From NCBI GenBank assembly GCA_964545715.1, contig CAZJHX010000001.1, forward strand, positions 124,001-188,000: a DNA stretch of 64,000 nt, in the 5' to 3' direction. The notes under the pieces are model-generated. The model worked only from the letters and a program-made list of their open reading frames with translations, was not told where the DNA came from and did no database searches. The DNA is from CAZJHX01 sp964545715 (GTDB lineage Bacteria > Myxococcota_A > UBA9042 > GCA-2863065). Numbering within the stretch: position 1 is the first letter of the stretch; every line of letters begins with the position of its first letter. Of this stretch, positions 1-8,454 are shown one piece after another. A program made the position numbers and the translations under genes.

Positions 1-828
1 GGCGATCAGCTTGCCCGGCTTGGCGCAGGAGTCCTGCTCGAAAGCGTCGTTGCCGATGCACACGTCCTCGAACGCGGGCAGGCACTGGCACACACCGAGG
101 CTGGCCGCGCCGCACGACGGGCTGCCGTCACAGCATTTCTGTGCGCCGGGGCAGCTGTCGAAGAGCTGCTCGTTGCACGGGTCCTCGTCTCCGCCGTCGC
201 CGCAGGTCCAGGTCTGGCCCAGGTCCTCGGAGCAGCCGACGGAGCCGGTGCTGCACTCGTCGACGCAGCCCGGGTTTTTGAACAGGTTCTCAAGCTGATC
301 GACCTTGGACTTGAGACCGGCGATCTCCTGATTCAGGGAGTCGATCTGGTCGTTGACCCCACCGATGGCGGCGGTCTTGGCGAACTGATCGGCGGTAAAG
401 CCGTCCAGCGTCGCCGCGGTCTGGGCGGTCACGGCGGTCTGAGCGGCATCGGCGCGCATCGCGTACGGCACGCTGATGATCTGCAGGCGCGGCTCCAGCT
501 CCGGGCTGCCGTTCACGCTCAGCGCCAGGTACTTTGTCCCACCGGTGAACTGGTCCCCGGGCAGCGCATTGTTGCCGGCCCCCAGCAGCAGTGAGAACGA
601 TCCGGCCCGCACGACAACGGACTCGTATTCGTCGGACCAGAAAGAGTCCCCGCCGGACGCCTCGTGGTACATCGCCACGCCGACAGTCAGCCCCTCGGGC
701 GCGTCCACAGCGTTGCCGTCCAGATCGGTCAGGAAGCCCTGAAAGCCGACAAGCGACGGCACTTGAGCCGAAGCCCCGCCGGTGAGCAACGCCAGGGTTG
801 CAACAGTGATAAATACCCTACGAGTCAT
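1..828 (-). CDS. Secreted Cys-rich protein, 3' end outside the window
   Basis: The frame opens at the ATG read from 828 down and stays open to base 1, so 276 codons are visible and the C-terminus is missing. Residues 1-22 form a signal peptide ending in a GASA-Q type cleavage site. The next ~120 residues start with a VGFQGFLTD motif and resemble the N-terminal beta-rich module of secreted deltaproteobacterial and Bacteroidetes surface proteins (family impression only). Residues ~150-175 are a short heptad-like coiled coil. From about residue 180 the protein is very Cys-rich, with spaced Cys-Gly-Asp motifs. It lies 15 bp behind the upstream Cys-rich lipoprotein, with a GAGAGG ribosome-binding site, so the two are probably co-transcribed. 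Function is unknown; a disulfide-stabilised surface or adhesion protein is an inference. Confidence 0.75.
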   Translation of the reverse strand, partial: MTRRVFITVATLALLTGGASAQVPSLVGFQGFLTDLDGNAVDAPEGLTVGVAMYHEASGGDSFWSDEYESVVVRAGSFSLLLGAGNNALPGDQFTGGTKYLALSVNGSPELEPRLQIISVPYAMRADAAQTAVTAQTAATLDGFTADQFAKTAAIGGVNDQIDSLNQEIAGLKSKVDQLENLFKNPGCVDECSTGSVGCSEDLGQTWTCGDGGDEDPCNEQLFDSCPGAQKCCDGSPSCGAASLGVCQCLPAFEDVCIGNDAFEQDSCAKPGKLIA

Positions 829-843
829 ACGATGGTGCCTCTC

Positions 844-2064
844 TTAGAGCCCCGGTCCGATCGCGCGGACGCGGTATTGTCCGTTCTCTGCCGTGCCGTA
901 AATCTGTGGATAGTTGGTGGTGCCGACCAGCCGATACTCCGTCAGCTCCCACAGCCAGGAGTCCCCGGTCAACGTGTGCCACCGGAGGCGGAAGAAGCCG
1001 CATCCCTGAATCTTGACGTCTAGCTCGCCGACGCAGGACCCCGCCACGCAGGTGTCGCCAAGCGTGCACTCGCTGCCGTCGTCGCAGGGCTCGCCGTCGT
1101 CTTTGGTAACGACCTGGCAGTCAGCCACGCCGTCCTTGTTGAAGCACTGGTTGACCTCGCAGCCACCGAGCCCCGACTGGTCGCATTGCACCGCCGTGGT
1201 TGGGTCCAGCACACACTGGCCGTCCGTGTTTGCCGGCTCGTCGGGCTCGTCGGGGTTGCAGTAGTAGCTGCCCTTGCACGGGTCGCCCGTGTTGTATTTG
1301 TCGCAGTCGCCCTCGATGTCGATCTTGCACGGGCAGCTGGGCGTGCCGGCGCAGACGCCCGCGCTGCATTTGTCGTTGGCGGTACACGGGTCGTCGTCGT
1401 CGCAGTCGCCCGCCTTGATCACGTACACGCACTCGCCGGTCGCGATGTCGCAGGAGTCGTCCGTACAGGCATTGCCGTCATCGCAGTTGGCCGCCGTGCC
1501 GGCGCAGGCCCCCTCGGTGCAGGTGTCGTCTTTTGTGCAGGGCTCGCCATCGTCGCACTGGGCGCCGCTGGACGGCTCGTTTGTGCAGCCCGTCTCCGGA
1601 TCACACGCGTCGGCGGTGCAGGGCTCGCCGTCATCACACACGATGGCGGTGCCGCGACAGAAGCCGTTGGCGTCGCAGGCGTCGTTCTCGGTGCACTGGT
1701 CAAAGTCGGTGCACTCGCCGTTCTCTTCGATGATCTCGACCACGCAGAGGCTGTCCACGCACGCGACCTGACGGCACGCGCCCACGTCCAATGTGCAGTC
1801 GTTGGCGGTCTCGCAGGTGGTGCCGCCGCCGCCGACGCCTTCGCAGTCGGGTGGGTCGCCCGTGCACGGGGAGTCGGGCGCGCACGTCTTATATAAGACG
1901 AACGCCGTCTGGTCCTCGCTGCACCGCTCGACGTTGTTGTTGTTGCACCGAAGCGCGTCCTTGACACAGCCGCCCTCAGGGAAGTTCTCCGTGACATCGG
2001 TGCACCCCGTTGCGAGCACAGCCGCGATTGCCATGACACCGACAAGCAGTGAGCAGTAGCGCAC
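844..2064 (-). CDS. Cys-rich repeat lipoprotein
   Basis: The chosen start is GTG at 2064, about 11 bp after a GGAGAGG ribosome-binding site; it puts a lipobox LATGC at residues 17-21. An in-frame ATG further upstream would bury this signal. The mature protein (406 aa precursor) is dominated by repeats of the CDDGEPCT / CTDDSCD type, roughly residues 60-350, with regularly spaced Cys and Asp. These are common in secreted proteins of Myxococcota and Bradymonadota and presumably form disulfide- or Ca-stabilised rods. The last ~45 residues lack Cys and may form a small beta domain. It is followed at 15 bp by another Cys-rich secreted protein. No enzymatic motif is visible; a surface-exposed or adhesive role is an inference. 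Confidence 0.8.
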   Translation of the reverse strand: MRYCSLLVGVMAIAAVLATGCTDVTENFPEGGCVKDALRCNNNNVERCSEDQTAFVLYKTCAPDSPCTGDPPDCEGVGGGGTTCETANDCTLDVGACRQVACVDSLCVVEIIEENGECTDFDQCTENDACDANGFCRGTAIVCDDGEPCTADACDPETGCTNEPSSGAQCDDGEPCTKDDTCTEGACAGTAANCDDGNACTDDSCDIATGECVYVIKAGDCDDDDPCTANDKCSAGVCAGTPSCPCKIDIEGDCDKYNTGDPCKGSYYCNPDEPDEPANTDGQCVLDPTTAVQCDQSGLGGCEVNQCFNKDGVADCQVVTKDDGEPCDDGSECTLGDTCVAGSCVGELDVKIQGCGFFRLRWHTLTGDSWLWELTEYRLVGTTNYPQIYGTAENGQYRVRAIGPGL

Positions 2065-2222
2065 TTTTACCAAGACCTCTCCACTAGTGACGAACGGGCT
2101 GAACCTTATCATGCGTGCGATCGCTGAATCAAATATGAGGACCGGCTCCAACCATAAGCCGCTTCCCCGAAAAACGACGTTGTATTAGGATGCGCCGATG
2201 CTTTTGGCGGGAGTTGTTCGAG

Positions 2223-3914
2223 TTGAGAAGTAATGCGGTAGTAGTTGGCCTTCTGATCACCCTCACCTTCGTGCTTGCAGCCGGGTGCGGCAAGCAGTCG
2301 GATATCGGCGGCAAGCTCAAGGCCAAGGCCGAGGAGCGAACGGCGACGGCTAACAAGGAGATCACGGCCGTTGTAGACACCTACATCCAGGGGATGACGG
2401 ACATCCTGCCCGCGCCGGGGACCAAGTCGCCGGTCGGCCAGCCTCCGCTGATGCACAAGTGGCGCAAGCAGGCGGCCGCCAGCAAGGATTTGGCGAAGCT
2501 CTGCACCGAGAAGGCGGCCGAGATGGGCGACACGCCGGTCGCCGCCAGCTTCAAGGACGGCGCGCTGCTGTTCAAGGCTGTCCAGGAGTACTGGCTCGGG
2601 CGCGCCATGAAAGGCCCCGCCAAGAAAGAGGAGTGGGAGGACGGCTACCAGGACTCGCTGCGCGTGGCGGCCAAGGACGGCGCCAAAGAGGTGATCTCCA
2701 TGTGGCAGCACATCGCCAGCATGAAGGAGCTGGGCCGCGAGAAGGGCGGACCGTGGCGTTCTGTCGCCGACTTCGAACTGTTGCTGCCGCACCTGATGCA
2801 GGTCTACCAGTTCCGCAGCTACAAAGGGATCATCCAGGCCACCTCCTTCAGCCGCGTGTGGCAGGTGATGTTCGAGTTCAAGCGCAAGATGGAGTCGGAC
2901 GGGCCCGAGCAGTTCCAGACCTGGAAGGACCGGCTGTGTCGCGAAAAGCTGGCCAAAGAGTGCGATGTGCCGTACGAGCACCGCGAGATCGTGCTGCGTC
3001 GCCTGTATCTGGAGAAGCTGATCGCCGCGGTCGCGGACTTTCGCAAGACCTACGAGGGGCAGGGCTACGAGCCGATCCTGGACTACTTCACCAGCGACCT
3101 GGAGAAGGAGAAGGACTCGGCCGTCGTACCGCCGGAGTACCCCGTGCTGCCCGACACGCGTTCGCCCGCCTCCAGTGGCGAATACACGATCCTGAGCATC
3201 GGTCCCAAGGGCGCGATCCTGTTCTCGGACGACCCCAACGAGAAAACGAAGCGGACCAGCGTGACCCTGATGGAGGCCCGCGCGGACTGGAGCCTGACCG
3301 ACGAGGAGGCCGTCACGCTGGCCGACAAGTTTGTCGAGGCGCACGAGAAGATGCGCGAGGACGGCGCGGGCGTCGACTACACGACCCAGGTCTTCTATCA
3401 CTTCGACAAGAACGTGCCGATCAAGGTGCTGGGCCAGCTGTCCGCCGCCTACAAGGGTGCCGGCACCAAGCTGATCGACTTTGTGGGGCGCGCGCGACCC
3501 GACGGCAGCCAGAAGATCCGGCGCATCCCCGGCAATGCCATGGACCCCGAGGCGCTGCCGCCGGTGCCTGTCAGCTTCGGGCCCGATCAGGCGACCACCT
3601 GCATCCCGATCGCGTCGCTGTACGACAGCCAGGTGCTGCCCGACATGGTGAAACACTTCGTGTGGGTCACCAAGGACAGCGTGCACGCCGGCGCAGCGGG
3701 CAAGCGCGAGGTGTCGGCCAAGCTGGGGGGCGACCTCAAGAAGATCGGCGACTGGGTCAACAAGACCGACAAGCCTACGATGATCGCGCTGAAAGACACG
3801 CTGACCAACCAGCAGCTGCACCACGTGTTCAACGCGGTCGCGCTGAAATGCCCCGACGAGAAGTGCGTGAAGCCGCAGTTCGTCTCCAAGCTCGTGGTTG
3901 GTATTTGTAAGTAG
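2223..3914 (+). CDS. Lipoprotein of unknown function
   Basis: I start this gene at TTG 2223, nine bases after GGGAG; this yields a compact lipoprotein signal with lipobox LAAGC and Cys at residue 22. An ATG at 2190 in the same frame would add 11 residues and lacks a ribosome-binding site. The 563-residue product is mostly alpha-helical looking, rich in Lys and Glu, with no repeats, membrane segments or catalytic motif that I recognise. It is divergent from the Cys-rich lipoprotein operon on the minus strand and sits 28 bp before selD. Codon use matches its neighbours, so it looks native. A periplasmic-side lipid-anchored protein is all that the sequence supports. Confidence 0.75.
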   Translation: MRSNAVVVGLLITLTFVLAAGCGKQSDIGGKLKAKAEERTATANKEITAVVDTYIQGMTDILPAPGTKSPVGQPPLMHKWRKQAAASKDLAKLCTEKAAEMGDTPVAASFKDGALLFKAVQEYWLGRAMKGPAKKEEWEDGYQDSLRVAAKDGAKEVISMWQHIASMKELGREKGGPWRSVADFELLLPHLMQVYQFRSYKGIIQATSFSRVWQVMFEFKRKMESDGPEQFQTWKDRLCREKLAKECDVPYEHREIVLRRLYLEKLIAAVADFRKTYEGQGYEPILDYFTSDLEKEKDSAVVPPEYPVLPDTRSPASSGEYTILSIGPKGAILFSDDPNEKTKRTSVTLMEARADWSLTDEEAVTLADKFVEAHEKMREDGAGVDYTTQVFYHFDKNVPIKVLGQLSAAYKGAGTKLIDFVGRARPDGSQKIRRIPGNAMDPEALPPVPVSFGPDQATTCIPIASLYDSQVLPDMVKHFVWVTKDSVHAGAAGKREVSAKLGGDLKKIGDWVNKTDKPTMIALKDTLTNQQLHHVFNAVALKCPDEKCVKPQFVSKLVVGICK

Positions 3915-3921
3915 CCCTCGC

Positions 3922-3939
3922 GCCCGATACCGTTCGGGC
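3922..3939 (+). other. Small hairpin just before selD
   Basis: GCCCGA (3922-3927) and TCGGGC (3934-3939) are perfect 6-bp arms around a six-base loop, ending three bases before the selD ATG. No T-run follows, so it is a poor terminator; it could affect translation initiation of selD. The function is speculative. Confidence 0.3.
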
Positions 3940-3942
3940 CCT

Positions 3943-4986
3943 ATGACCGACGAAAACATCAGACTGACGCAGCTGGCGAAGACCGCCGGGTGAGCAGCCA
4001 AAATCTCGCCGGGGGACCTGGCGGGCCTTTTGGACACCTTGCCGCAGGTGGCGGACCCGAACGTCCTGGTCGGGTTCGAGACCGCGGACGACGGCGCGGT
4101 GTATCGTTTGACCGACGACCTCGCGGTGGTGCAGTCGCTCGACGTGTTGACGCCGGTCGTGGACGACCCGTTCGACTTCGGGCGCATCGCGGCCGCAAAC
4201 AGCGTCAGCGACATCTACGCGATGGGGGGCGTGCCGCGTTTTGCGCTGTCCTTTGCGGGGTTCCCGCGCTCCAAGCTGCCGATGTCGGTGCTTGCGCAGA
4301 TCTGCGCAGGGGGGGCGGCCGTGGCGGCGGAGGCCGGGATCCCCATCATCGGCGGGCACACGATCGACGACCCGGAGCCCAAGTTTGGCCTGGCCGTCAC
4401 GGGGACCATTCACCCCGACCGGGTCGTGACCAACGCCAACGGGCAGGCCGGCGATGTGCTGGTGCTGACCAAGCCGATCGGTGTGGGCGTGCTCACGACG
4501 GCCAACAAGCGCGGCAAAGGCAACACCGAGGACCTGAAGGCGGTCGTCGAGGTGATGGCCTCGCTGAACGCAGGCGCCGCGCGCGCGATGACGTCCGTGG
4601 GCGCCCGCTGCGCGACCGATGTGACAGGCTTCGGGCTGGCAGGACACCTGCACGAGGTGGCCGCCGGATCAGGCCTGACGGCCGTGCTGGACTTCGCGGC
4701 CGTGCCCGTGCTCGAAGGCGCTCTGGTCCACGCCGCCGCCGACGTTTTCCCGGGCGGCAGCCGGCGTAATCTGTTGTATTTGCAGCCAAACCTGGATATC
4801 GGGGCGCGGTCCGAGGCCGACGCGCTGCTTCTGGCGGACGCTCAGACGTCGGGCGGCCTGTTGATCGCGATCAAGGAGAACCGCCTGTCCGAGCTGCTTG
4901 CCGCGCTCGAGCGGGAGGGTGTGCCGACCCGTGCCGTGATCGGTCGCTTAGAAGCCGGTGAGAGCGGCAAAATCGTCGTACGCTGA
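3943..4986 (+). CDS. selD: Selenide, water dikinase (SelD) containing selenocysteine
   Basis: SelD makes selenophosphate from selenide and ATP for selenocysteine tRNA and selenouridine synthesis. The full gene is 347 codons, the normal family length, only if the TGA at 3991-3993 is read as selenocysteine (residue 17). Upstream of it the sequence reads RLTQLAKTAG, which aligns with the start of E. coli SelD; U17 falls on the catalytic Cys17 and K20 on the essential lysine, while the second Cys of the GCGC motif is Ala here. Downstream, DVLTPVVDDPFDFGR, AAANSVSDIYAMGG and TDVTGFGLAGH are hallmark SelD motifs. Ordinary gene finding would start at TTG 4030 and lose the active site. A stem-loop lies 13 bases after the TGA. 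SelA, SelB and tRNA-Sec are not in this window. Confidence 0.92.
4007..4023 (+). promoter_or_regulatory. Candidate bacterial SECIS element in selD
   Basis: CGCCGG (4007-4012) pairs with CC (4017-4018) and GGCG (4020-4023), leaving one bulged T (4019) and an apical GGGA loop. It starts 13 bases after the in-frame TGA at 3991-3993. Bacterial SECIS hairpins lie directly downstream of the UGA and show a bulged U and a G-containing apical loop, as in E. coli fdhF; that is family knowledge. The fit here is judged by eye, without a folding calculation. Confidence 0.5.
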
Positions 4987-4997
4987 ACCAGCGTTCA

Positions 4998-5027
4998 TTG
5001 ACTTGAGGGGGGTGTTTGTGCCATATC
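4998..5027 (+). promoter_or_regulatory. Possible housekeeping promoter for the 5075 lipoprotein
   Basis: TTGACT at 4998-5003 and a CATATC-like -10 at 5022-5027 are separated by 18 bases, about 48 bases ahead of the start codon. The -35 is good and the -10 weak. It is the only promoter-like sequence between selD and the lipoprotein gene. Confidence 0.35.
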
Positions 5028-5074
5028 CCCTAGCTCTTATCAGGACGCGCGGGAGCGACTTTCAAGGAGTTTGA

Positions 5075-6058
5075 ATGAAGTTGGTCAACAGGTTGATGTT
5101 GGTAGGTGTTTGCGCCATGGGGATGACGCTTATGGCGTGTGGCGACAGCGGCACCTCCAAGGGCGGCACGAAAGACACGGACACCACGTCCGACACGACA
5201 GATACGGGTACGGACGACACCACCGACACGGGTGATGAGACGACCGACACCACGGACACCGGCGACGACACGACCGACACCACGGACACCGGCCTGGCGT
5301 GCGACTACCCGACCGAGTTCGCGGACTACGGCTCACACGTCTACTCCATCGCTATCGTCGAGGATCCGGGCGGCTACGGCTGTGACTCCAACGGTGACGG
5401 CAAAGTCGACAAGGATGATGGTCTGCTGAACGACGCGCTCGTCGGCCCCGCCAGCCTGCTGAAGCTCGCTGGTCAGGACATCAACGGCACCTTCGCTGCC
5501 AGCGTCGAGGACGGCTCGCTCATCTTCCTGGCTGAGTTGGCCGGGTACGACGGGACCGACACCGAGGACGCCACCGTCAGCATGTACGTCGGCTCCGACA
5601 TCGAGGGCCAGCCGGACCCCGAGTGCGGCATCTTCGAGAACGCCGACGCCAACTGTGACTGGTACATCGGCGAGTCGTCCTTTGACGACAACTGCGAGAC
5701 CCTGGTCTCCGTGCCCGGCGCCTCGGTCAAGGGCGGGGAGCTCTCGGCGGGTCCGTCGCCGTTTACCTTCACGTTCGACATCGCCGGCGTGGCGCTGCCC
5801 CTGGAGGTCCAGCAGGGCAAGATCCTCGGCACCATCAGCGGCAAGTTCGACATCGCCGACGGTCGCATCTGCGGCGTTGTGCCCCAGGAGGCGCTGATCG
5901 GCGCACTGGACGCGGCCTGTCCCGGTACGCCCGAGGATCCCGAGCTGTGCCAGTACAAGGACCTGGTTCCGCTGGCCATCACCTGCAAAGAGTGCTCGGT
6001 CGTGCTCGAGCTCGATGCCGCCGAGGTCAAGAGCCTGGCGCTCGAGCCCGTAGAGTAA
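5075..6058 (+). CDS. Lipoprotein with Asp/Thr-rich linker
   Basis: The ATG follows an AAGGAG ribosome-binding site at good spacing. The lipobox LMAC places the lipidated Cys at residue 22. Residues ~27-72 are an almost pure Asp/Thr/Gly linker built from DTTDTG-like repeats, a tether style frequent in Bradymonadota-type lipoproteins. The following domain contains a DSNGDGKVDKDDG segment, an EF-hand/dockerin-like calcium loop, and a few paired Cys. No enzyme family is recognised. It stands alone, with a hairpin downstream, so it is probably a single-gene transcript. A calcium-binding outer-membrane surface lipoprotein is an inference. Confidence 0.8.
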   Translation: MKLVNRLMLVGVCAMGMTLMACGDSGTSKGGTKDTDTTSDTTDTGTDDTTDTGDETTDTTDTGDDTTDTTDTGLACDYPTEFADYGSHVYSIAIVEDPGGYGCDSNGDGKVDKDDGLLNDALVGPASLLKLAGQDINGTFAASVEDGSLIFLAELAGYDGTDTEDATVSMYVGSDIEGQPDPECGIFENADANCDWYIGESSFDDNCETLVSVPGASVKGGELSAGPSPFTFTFDIAGVALPLEVQQGKILGTISGKFDIADGRICGVVPQEALIGALDAACPGTPEDPELCQYKDLVPLAITCKECSVVLELDAAEVKSLALEPVE

Positions 6059-6071
6059 GCGCGCCGCCATT

Positions 6072-6093
6072 CCGGTCGCCAATCGGCGATCGG
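6072..6093 (+). terminator. Hairpin after the Asp/Thr-linker lipoprotein
   Basis: CCGGTCGCC (6072-6080) and GGCGATCGG (6085-6093) form a 9-bp stem with one G-T pair and a four-base loop, 14 bases after the stop codon. There is no T-run, so this is a stem-type or Rho-assisted end at best. Confidence 0.4.
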
Positions 6094-6179
6094 GACCCCA
6101 TCCTCCCCGCCATTGTTTGACCCGTACCAGACGGGCCAGTAACCTCCACCCGGCACGTTGACCTGGGGTGAGAGGTTTC

Positions 6180-7238
6180 ATGAATCAGCAGTTTGGCAAC
6201 ATCGCGTACTTTGCGGTGGCAATCGGCCTGTTTGTTTACGCGCGCACGCTCAGCGGCGGTTCGGCGACGGTTCCAGAGACCGCCGTCGCACCCGCCACGG
6301 CCCAGACGTCTCAGCCGGTGGCCGTCGCGGCAACGCCTCTTCCCGCACCCGCACCCGCTCCCGTCGTTGCGGTTGCGGCGCCCGTCGCTCCGGCGCCAAC
6401 GCCGGCACCTGTCCAGCCCGCGCCCGCGCCCGTGAGGCCGGCCCCGGCGCCCGTGAAGCCGGCCCCGGCGCCCGTTAAGCCCGCGCCCGCTCCAGCGCCG
6501 CCGCCCTCGCTGGCAAAACCACAGCCGCTGAACACGAACCCGGATGACGCGCCCGCGCGCACCAACAGCGGCAAGGTCCAGTCCAGCGGTGACGTCAGTC
6601 TGCCGCCCGCGTATGGTCCGGTCGACGCGCCGGTCCACGTCGTGATCTTCAGCGACTTCCAGTGCCCGGTCTGCCGCCGCGCCGGTGACGCGACCCATCA
6701 GATCGCCGAAGAGTTCCCCGGCCAGGTCCGCATGGAGTTCTGGCAGCACGCGCTGGAGATGCACCGCAACGCCGCCAACGCGGCCGCGGCGTCACTGGCC
6801 GCCCACCGCCAGGGCAAGTTCTGGCCGTACCACGACACGCTCTTCCGCAACCAGGGCGCGCTGGATGAGGTCAGCCTGGGCGTCTACGCCGAGCAGCTGG
6901 GCCTGGACATGGCCAAATTCAGAGCCGACTACAAGGACCCGGCCCTGCGCGCGCGCCTCAAGCGTGAGGGCGCCTTCGCGGACGCGCTGGGCGCACGCGG
7001 CACCCCCGCCTTTATGGTCAACGGCAAGCTGAGCGTGGGCTGGGGCAGCTGGAACGGCTTCCGCGGCCAGGTCGAGCGCGAGCTGGGCAAGACGAAGCAG
7101 GCTGTTGCGGACGCGGGCGGCGATGCGCTGAAGGCGCGCGAGGCCCGGGCAAAGGCCAACATCGAGAACCCTGAGCACTTCCAACAGTATCTGAATCTGG
7201 CGCTGAACCCGCTGGCCGCGGCTGCCAAGAAGAAGTAA
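6180..7238 (+). CDS. Membrane-anchored DsbA-like thiol oxidoreductase
   Basis: The 352-residue protein starts at ATG 6180, behind a GGTGAGAGG stretch. Residues ~6-21 form an N-terminal signal anchor; residues ~25-120 are a Pro/Ala-rich periplasm-spanning linker with PAPAPVKPAP-like repeats. The catalytic domain begins near residue 140 and carries CPVC at 162-165 inside FSDFQCPVC, with the cis-proline motif GTPAF near 275. This is the DsbA/thioredoxin_4 type (PF13462) with a helical insertion between motifs. It would oxidise or isomerise thiols outside the inner membrane. The window is full of Cys-rich secreted proteins that are plausible clients, but no operon links them. It is convergent with ilvE, 15 bp away. 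Confidence 0.88.
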   Translation: MNQQFGNIAYFAVAIGLFVYARTLSGGSATVPETAVAPATAQTSQPVAVAATPLPAPAPAPVVAVAAPVAPAPTPAPVQPAPAPVRPAPAPVKPAPAPVKPAPAPAPPPSLAKPQPLNTNPDDAPARTNSGKVQSSGDVSLPPAYGPVDAPVHVVIFSDFQCPVCRRAGDATHQIAEEFPGQVRMEFWQHALEMHRNAANAAAASLAAHRQGKFWPYHDTLFRNQGALDEVSLGVYAEQLGLDMAKFRADYKDPALRARLKREGAFADALGARGTPAFMVNGKLSVGWGSWNGFRGQVERELGKTKQAVADAGGDALKAREARAKANIENPEHFQQYLNLALNPLAAAAKKK

Positions 7239-7253
7239 CCGGGCCGCTCAGGA

Positions 7254-8276
7254 CTAGATCTCTGTGAGCCAGCCGTGCGGGTCATCGATGATGCCGCGCT
7301 GGGTCTCAGTCAGCACCTTGTACAGCTTGCGGGTCCACGGACCGGGCTGGCCGTAGTTGAAGTTGCGGCCGCGCCAGTCGATGCTCTCGACCGGAGTGAT
7401 CACGGCGGCGGTGCCGCAGCAGCCGGCCTCGGAGAAGCGGTCCAGCTCGGTGACCGGAATCTGGCGCTGCTCGACGCGCATGCCCAGGTCTCGGGCGATC
7501 TGCATCAGGCTGGCGTTGGTGATCGACGGCAGGATCGACAGGCTGCGGGGCGTCACGTAGGTGGCGCCGCCGTCGCTGCGATCGTGGATGGCGAAGAAGT
7601 TCGTGGCGCCCGTCTCATCGATGAAGCGGCTCTCGCGCGCGTCGAGATAGAGGACGTTGTCGTAGCCGTTGTCTTTGGCGCGTGCCACGGCGCGCATGCC
7701 GGCCGCGTAGTTGCCGGCGGCTTTGATGTCGCCGACGCCCAGAGGAGCGGCGCGGTGTACCTCTTCGTCGATGCAGAGGCGGATAGGGGACAGCTCGCCG
7801 CCAAAGTACGGGCCCACGGGCGTGACGAAGACGCTGAAGACGTAGTCGTCGGCGGGGCGAACGCCGAGACGTCCGCCGGAGCCGAACAAGAGCGGCCGGA
7901 TGTACAGTGAGGCGCCGGAGTCCCATGGTGGGAGATAGCGGCGGTTCAGACGGACGACCTCGGTGACGGCCTCCAGGAACAGCTCCTCGGGTACGGGGGG
8001 CATCAGCAGCTTCTTGGCGCCGCGGCTGAGGCGGTCCGAGTTCTCCTCAGGGCGGAACAGGACGGCCCGACCGTCGGGCGTTTCGAATGCTTTCAGGCCC
8101 TCGAAAAGCGCCTGGCCATAGTGGAGTGCGGTGGCGCCCAACGGGAGCGTGACCTCGGCCTGCGTGCGGACCTCGCCTTTGCTCCAACCGCCGTCGCGCC
8201 AGCGGTACAAAATGTTGAAGTCAGTCGGAAGCAGGGTGAAGCCAAGCTCCTTCCAATTCAGATTTACGCGCTCCAA
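7254..8276 (-). CDS. ilvE: Branched-chain amino acid aminotransferase
   Basis: This PLP fold-type IV aminotransferase interconverts Leu/Ile/Val and their 2-keto acids. The likely start is TTG 8276, just behind GGGGGAGA; an upstream ATG in frame would add nine residues with no ribosome-binding site. The 340-residue length matches long-form BCATs. Recognisable blocks are LHYGQALFEGLKAF (51-64), the arginine-rich RPEENSDRLSRGAKK, GPYFGG, the PLP lysine in GDIKAAGNYA (K185) and the ETGATNFF segment. It is monocistronic and divergent from the zinc-ribbon gene. No leader peptide or attenuator is evident. Confidence 0.93.
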   Translation of the reverse strand: MERVNLNWKELGFTLLPTDFNILYRWRDGGWSKGEVRTQAEVTLPLGATALHYGQALFEGLKAFETPDGRAVLFRPEENSDRLSRGAKKLLMPPVPEELFLEAVTEVVRLNRRYLPPWDSGASLYIRPLLFGSGGRLGVRPADDYVFSVFVTPVGPYFGGELSPIRLCIDEEVHRAAPLGVGDIKAAGNYAAGMRAVARAKDNGYDNVLYLDARESRFIDETGATNFFAIHDRSDGGATYVTPRSLSILPSITNASLMQIARDLGMRVEQRQIPVTELDRFSEAGCCGTAAVITPVESIDWRGRNFNYGQPGPWTRKLYKVLTETQRGIIDDPHGWLTEI

Positions 8277-8369
8277 GTTTCTCCCCCTATCAGGTCGTGG
8301 CAACCGGGATATAAAAGGTGAAGCCGGGAGTTTACAAGACCTTTCTCACAGGTAGCCGTAATTGCTGAG

Positions 8370-8432
8370 TTGACGCAACGCGTCGCGTTTGACGCATGGG
8401 TGAACGATGTACGGTGAATTAAATGTACGGTG
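8370..8432 (+). promoter_or_regulatory. Paired direct repeats upstream of the zinc-ribbon gene
   Basis: TTGACGCA occurs at 8370-8377 and 8389-8396 (19-bp period), and ATGTACGGTG at 8407-8416 and 8423-8432 (16-bp period). Between the first pair sits the palindrome AACGCG-T-CGCGTT. The block ends 22 bp before the start codon and lies in the divergent region shared with ilvE, so it is a candidate multi-site operator. Confidence 0.4.
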
Positions 8433-8454
8433 GTTCTGCTAATATCAGCGCCCG

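Noticed and set aside
3991..3993. TGA as a nonsense mutation making selD a pseudogene
   Set aside because: The codon falls exactly on the catalytic Cys position, flanking sequence is fully conserved, and a hairpin follows; selenocysteine is the simpler reading.
5165..5292. Asp/Thr-coding repetitive DNA as a tandem-repeat or phase-variation element
   Set aside because: The repeats are degenerate at third positions and encode a lipoprotein linker; no run long enough for slippage control.
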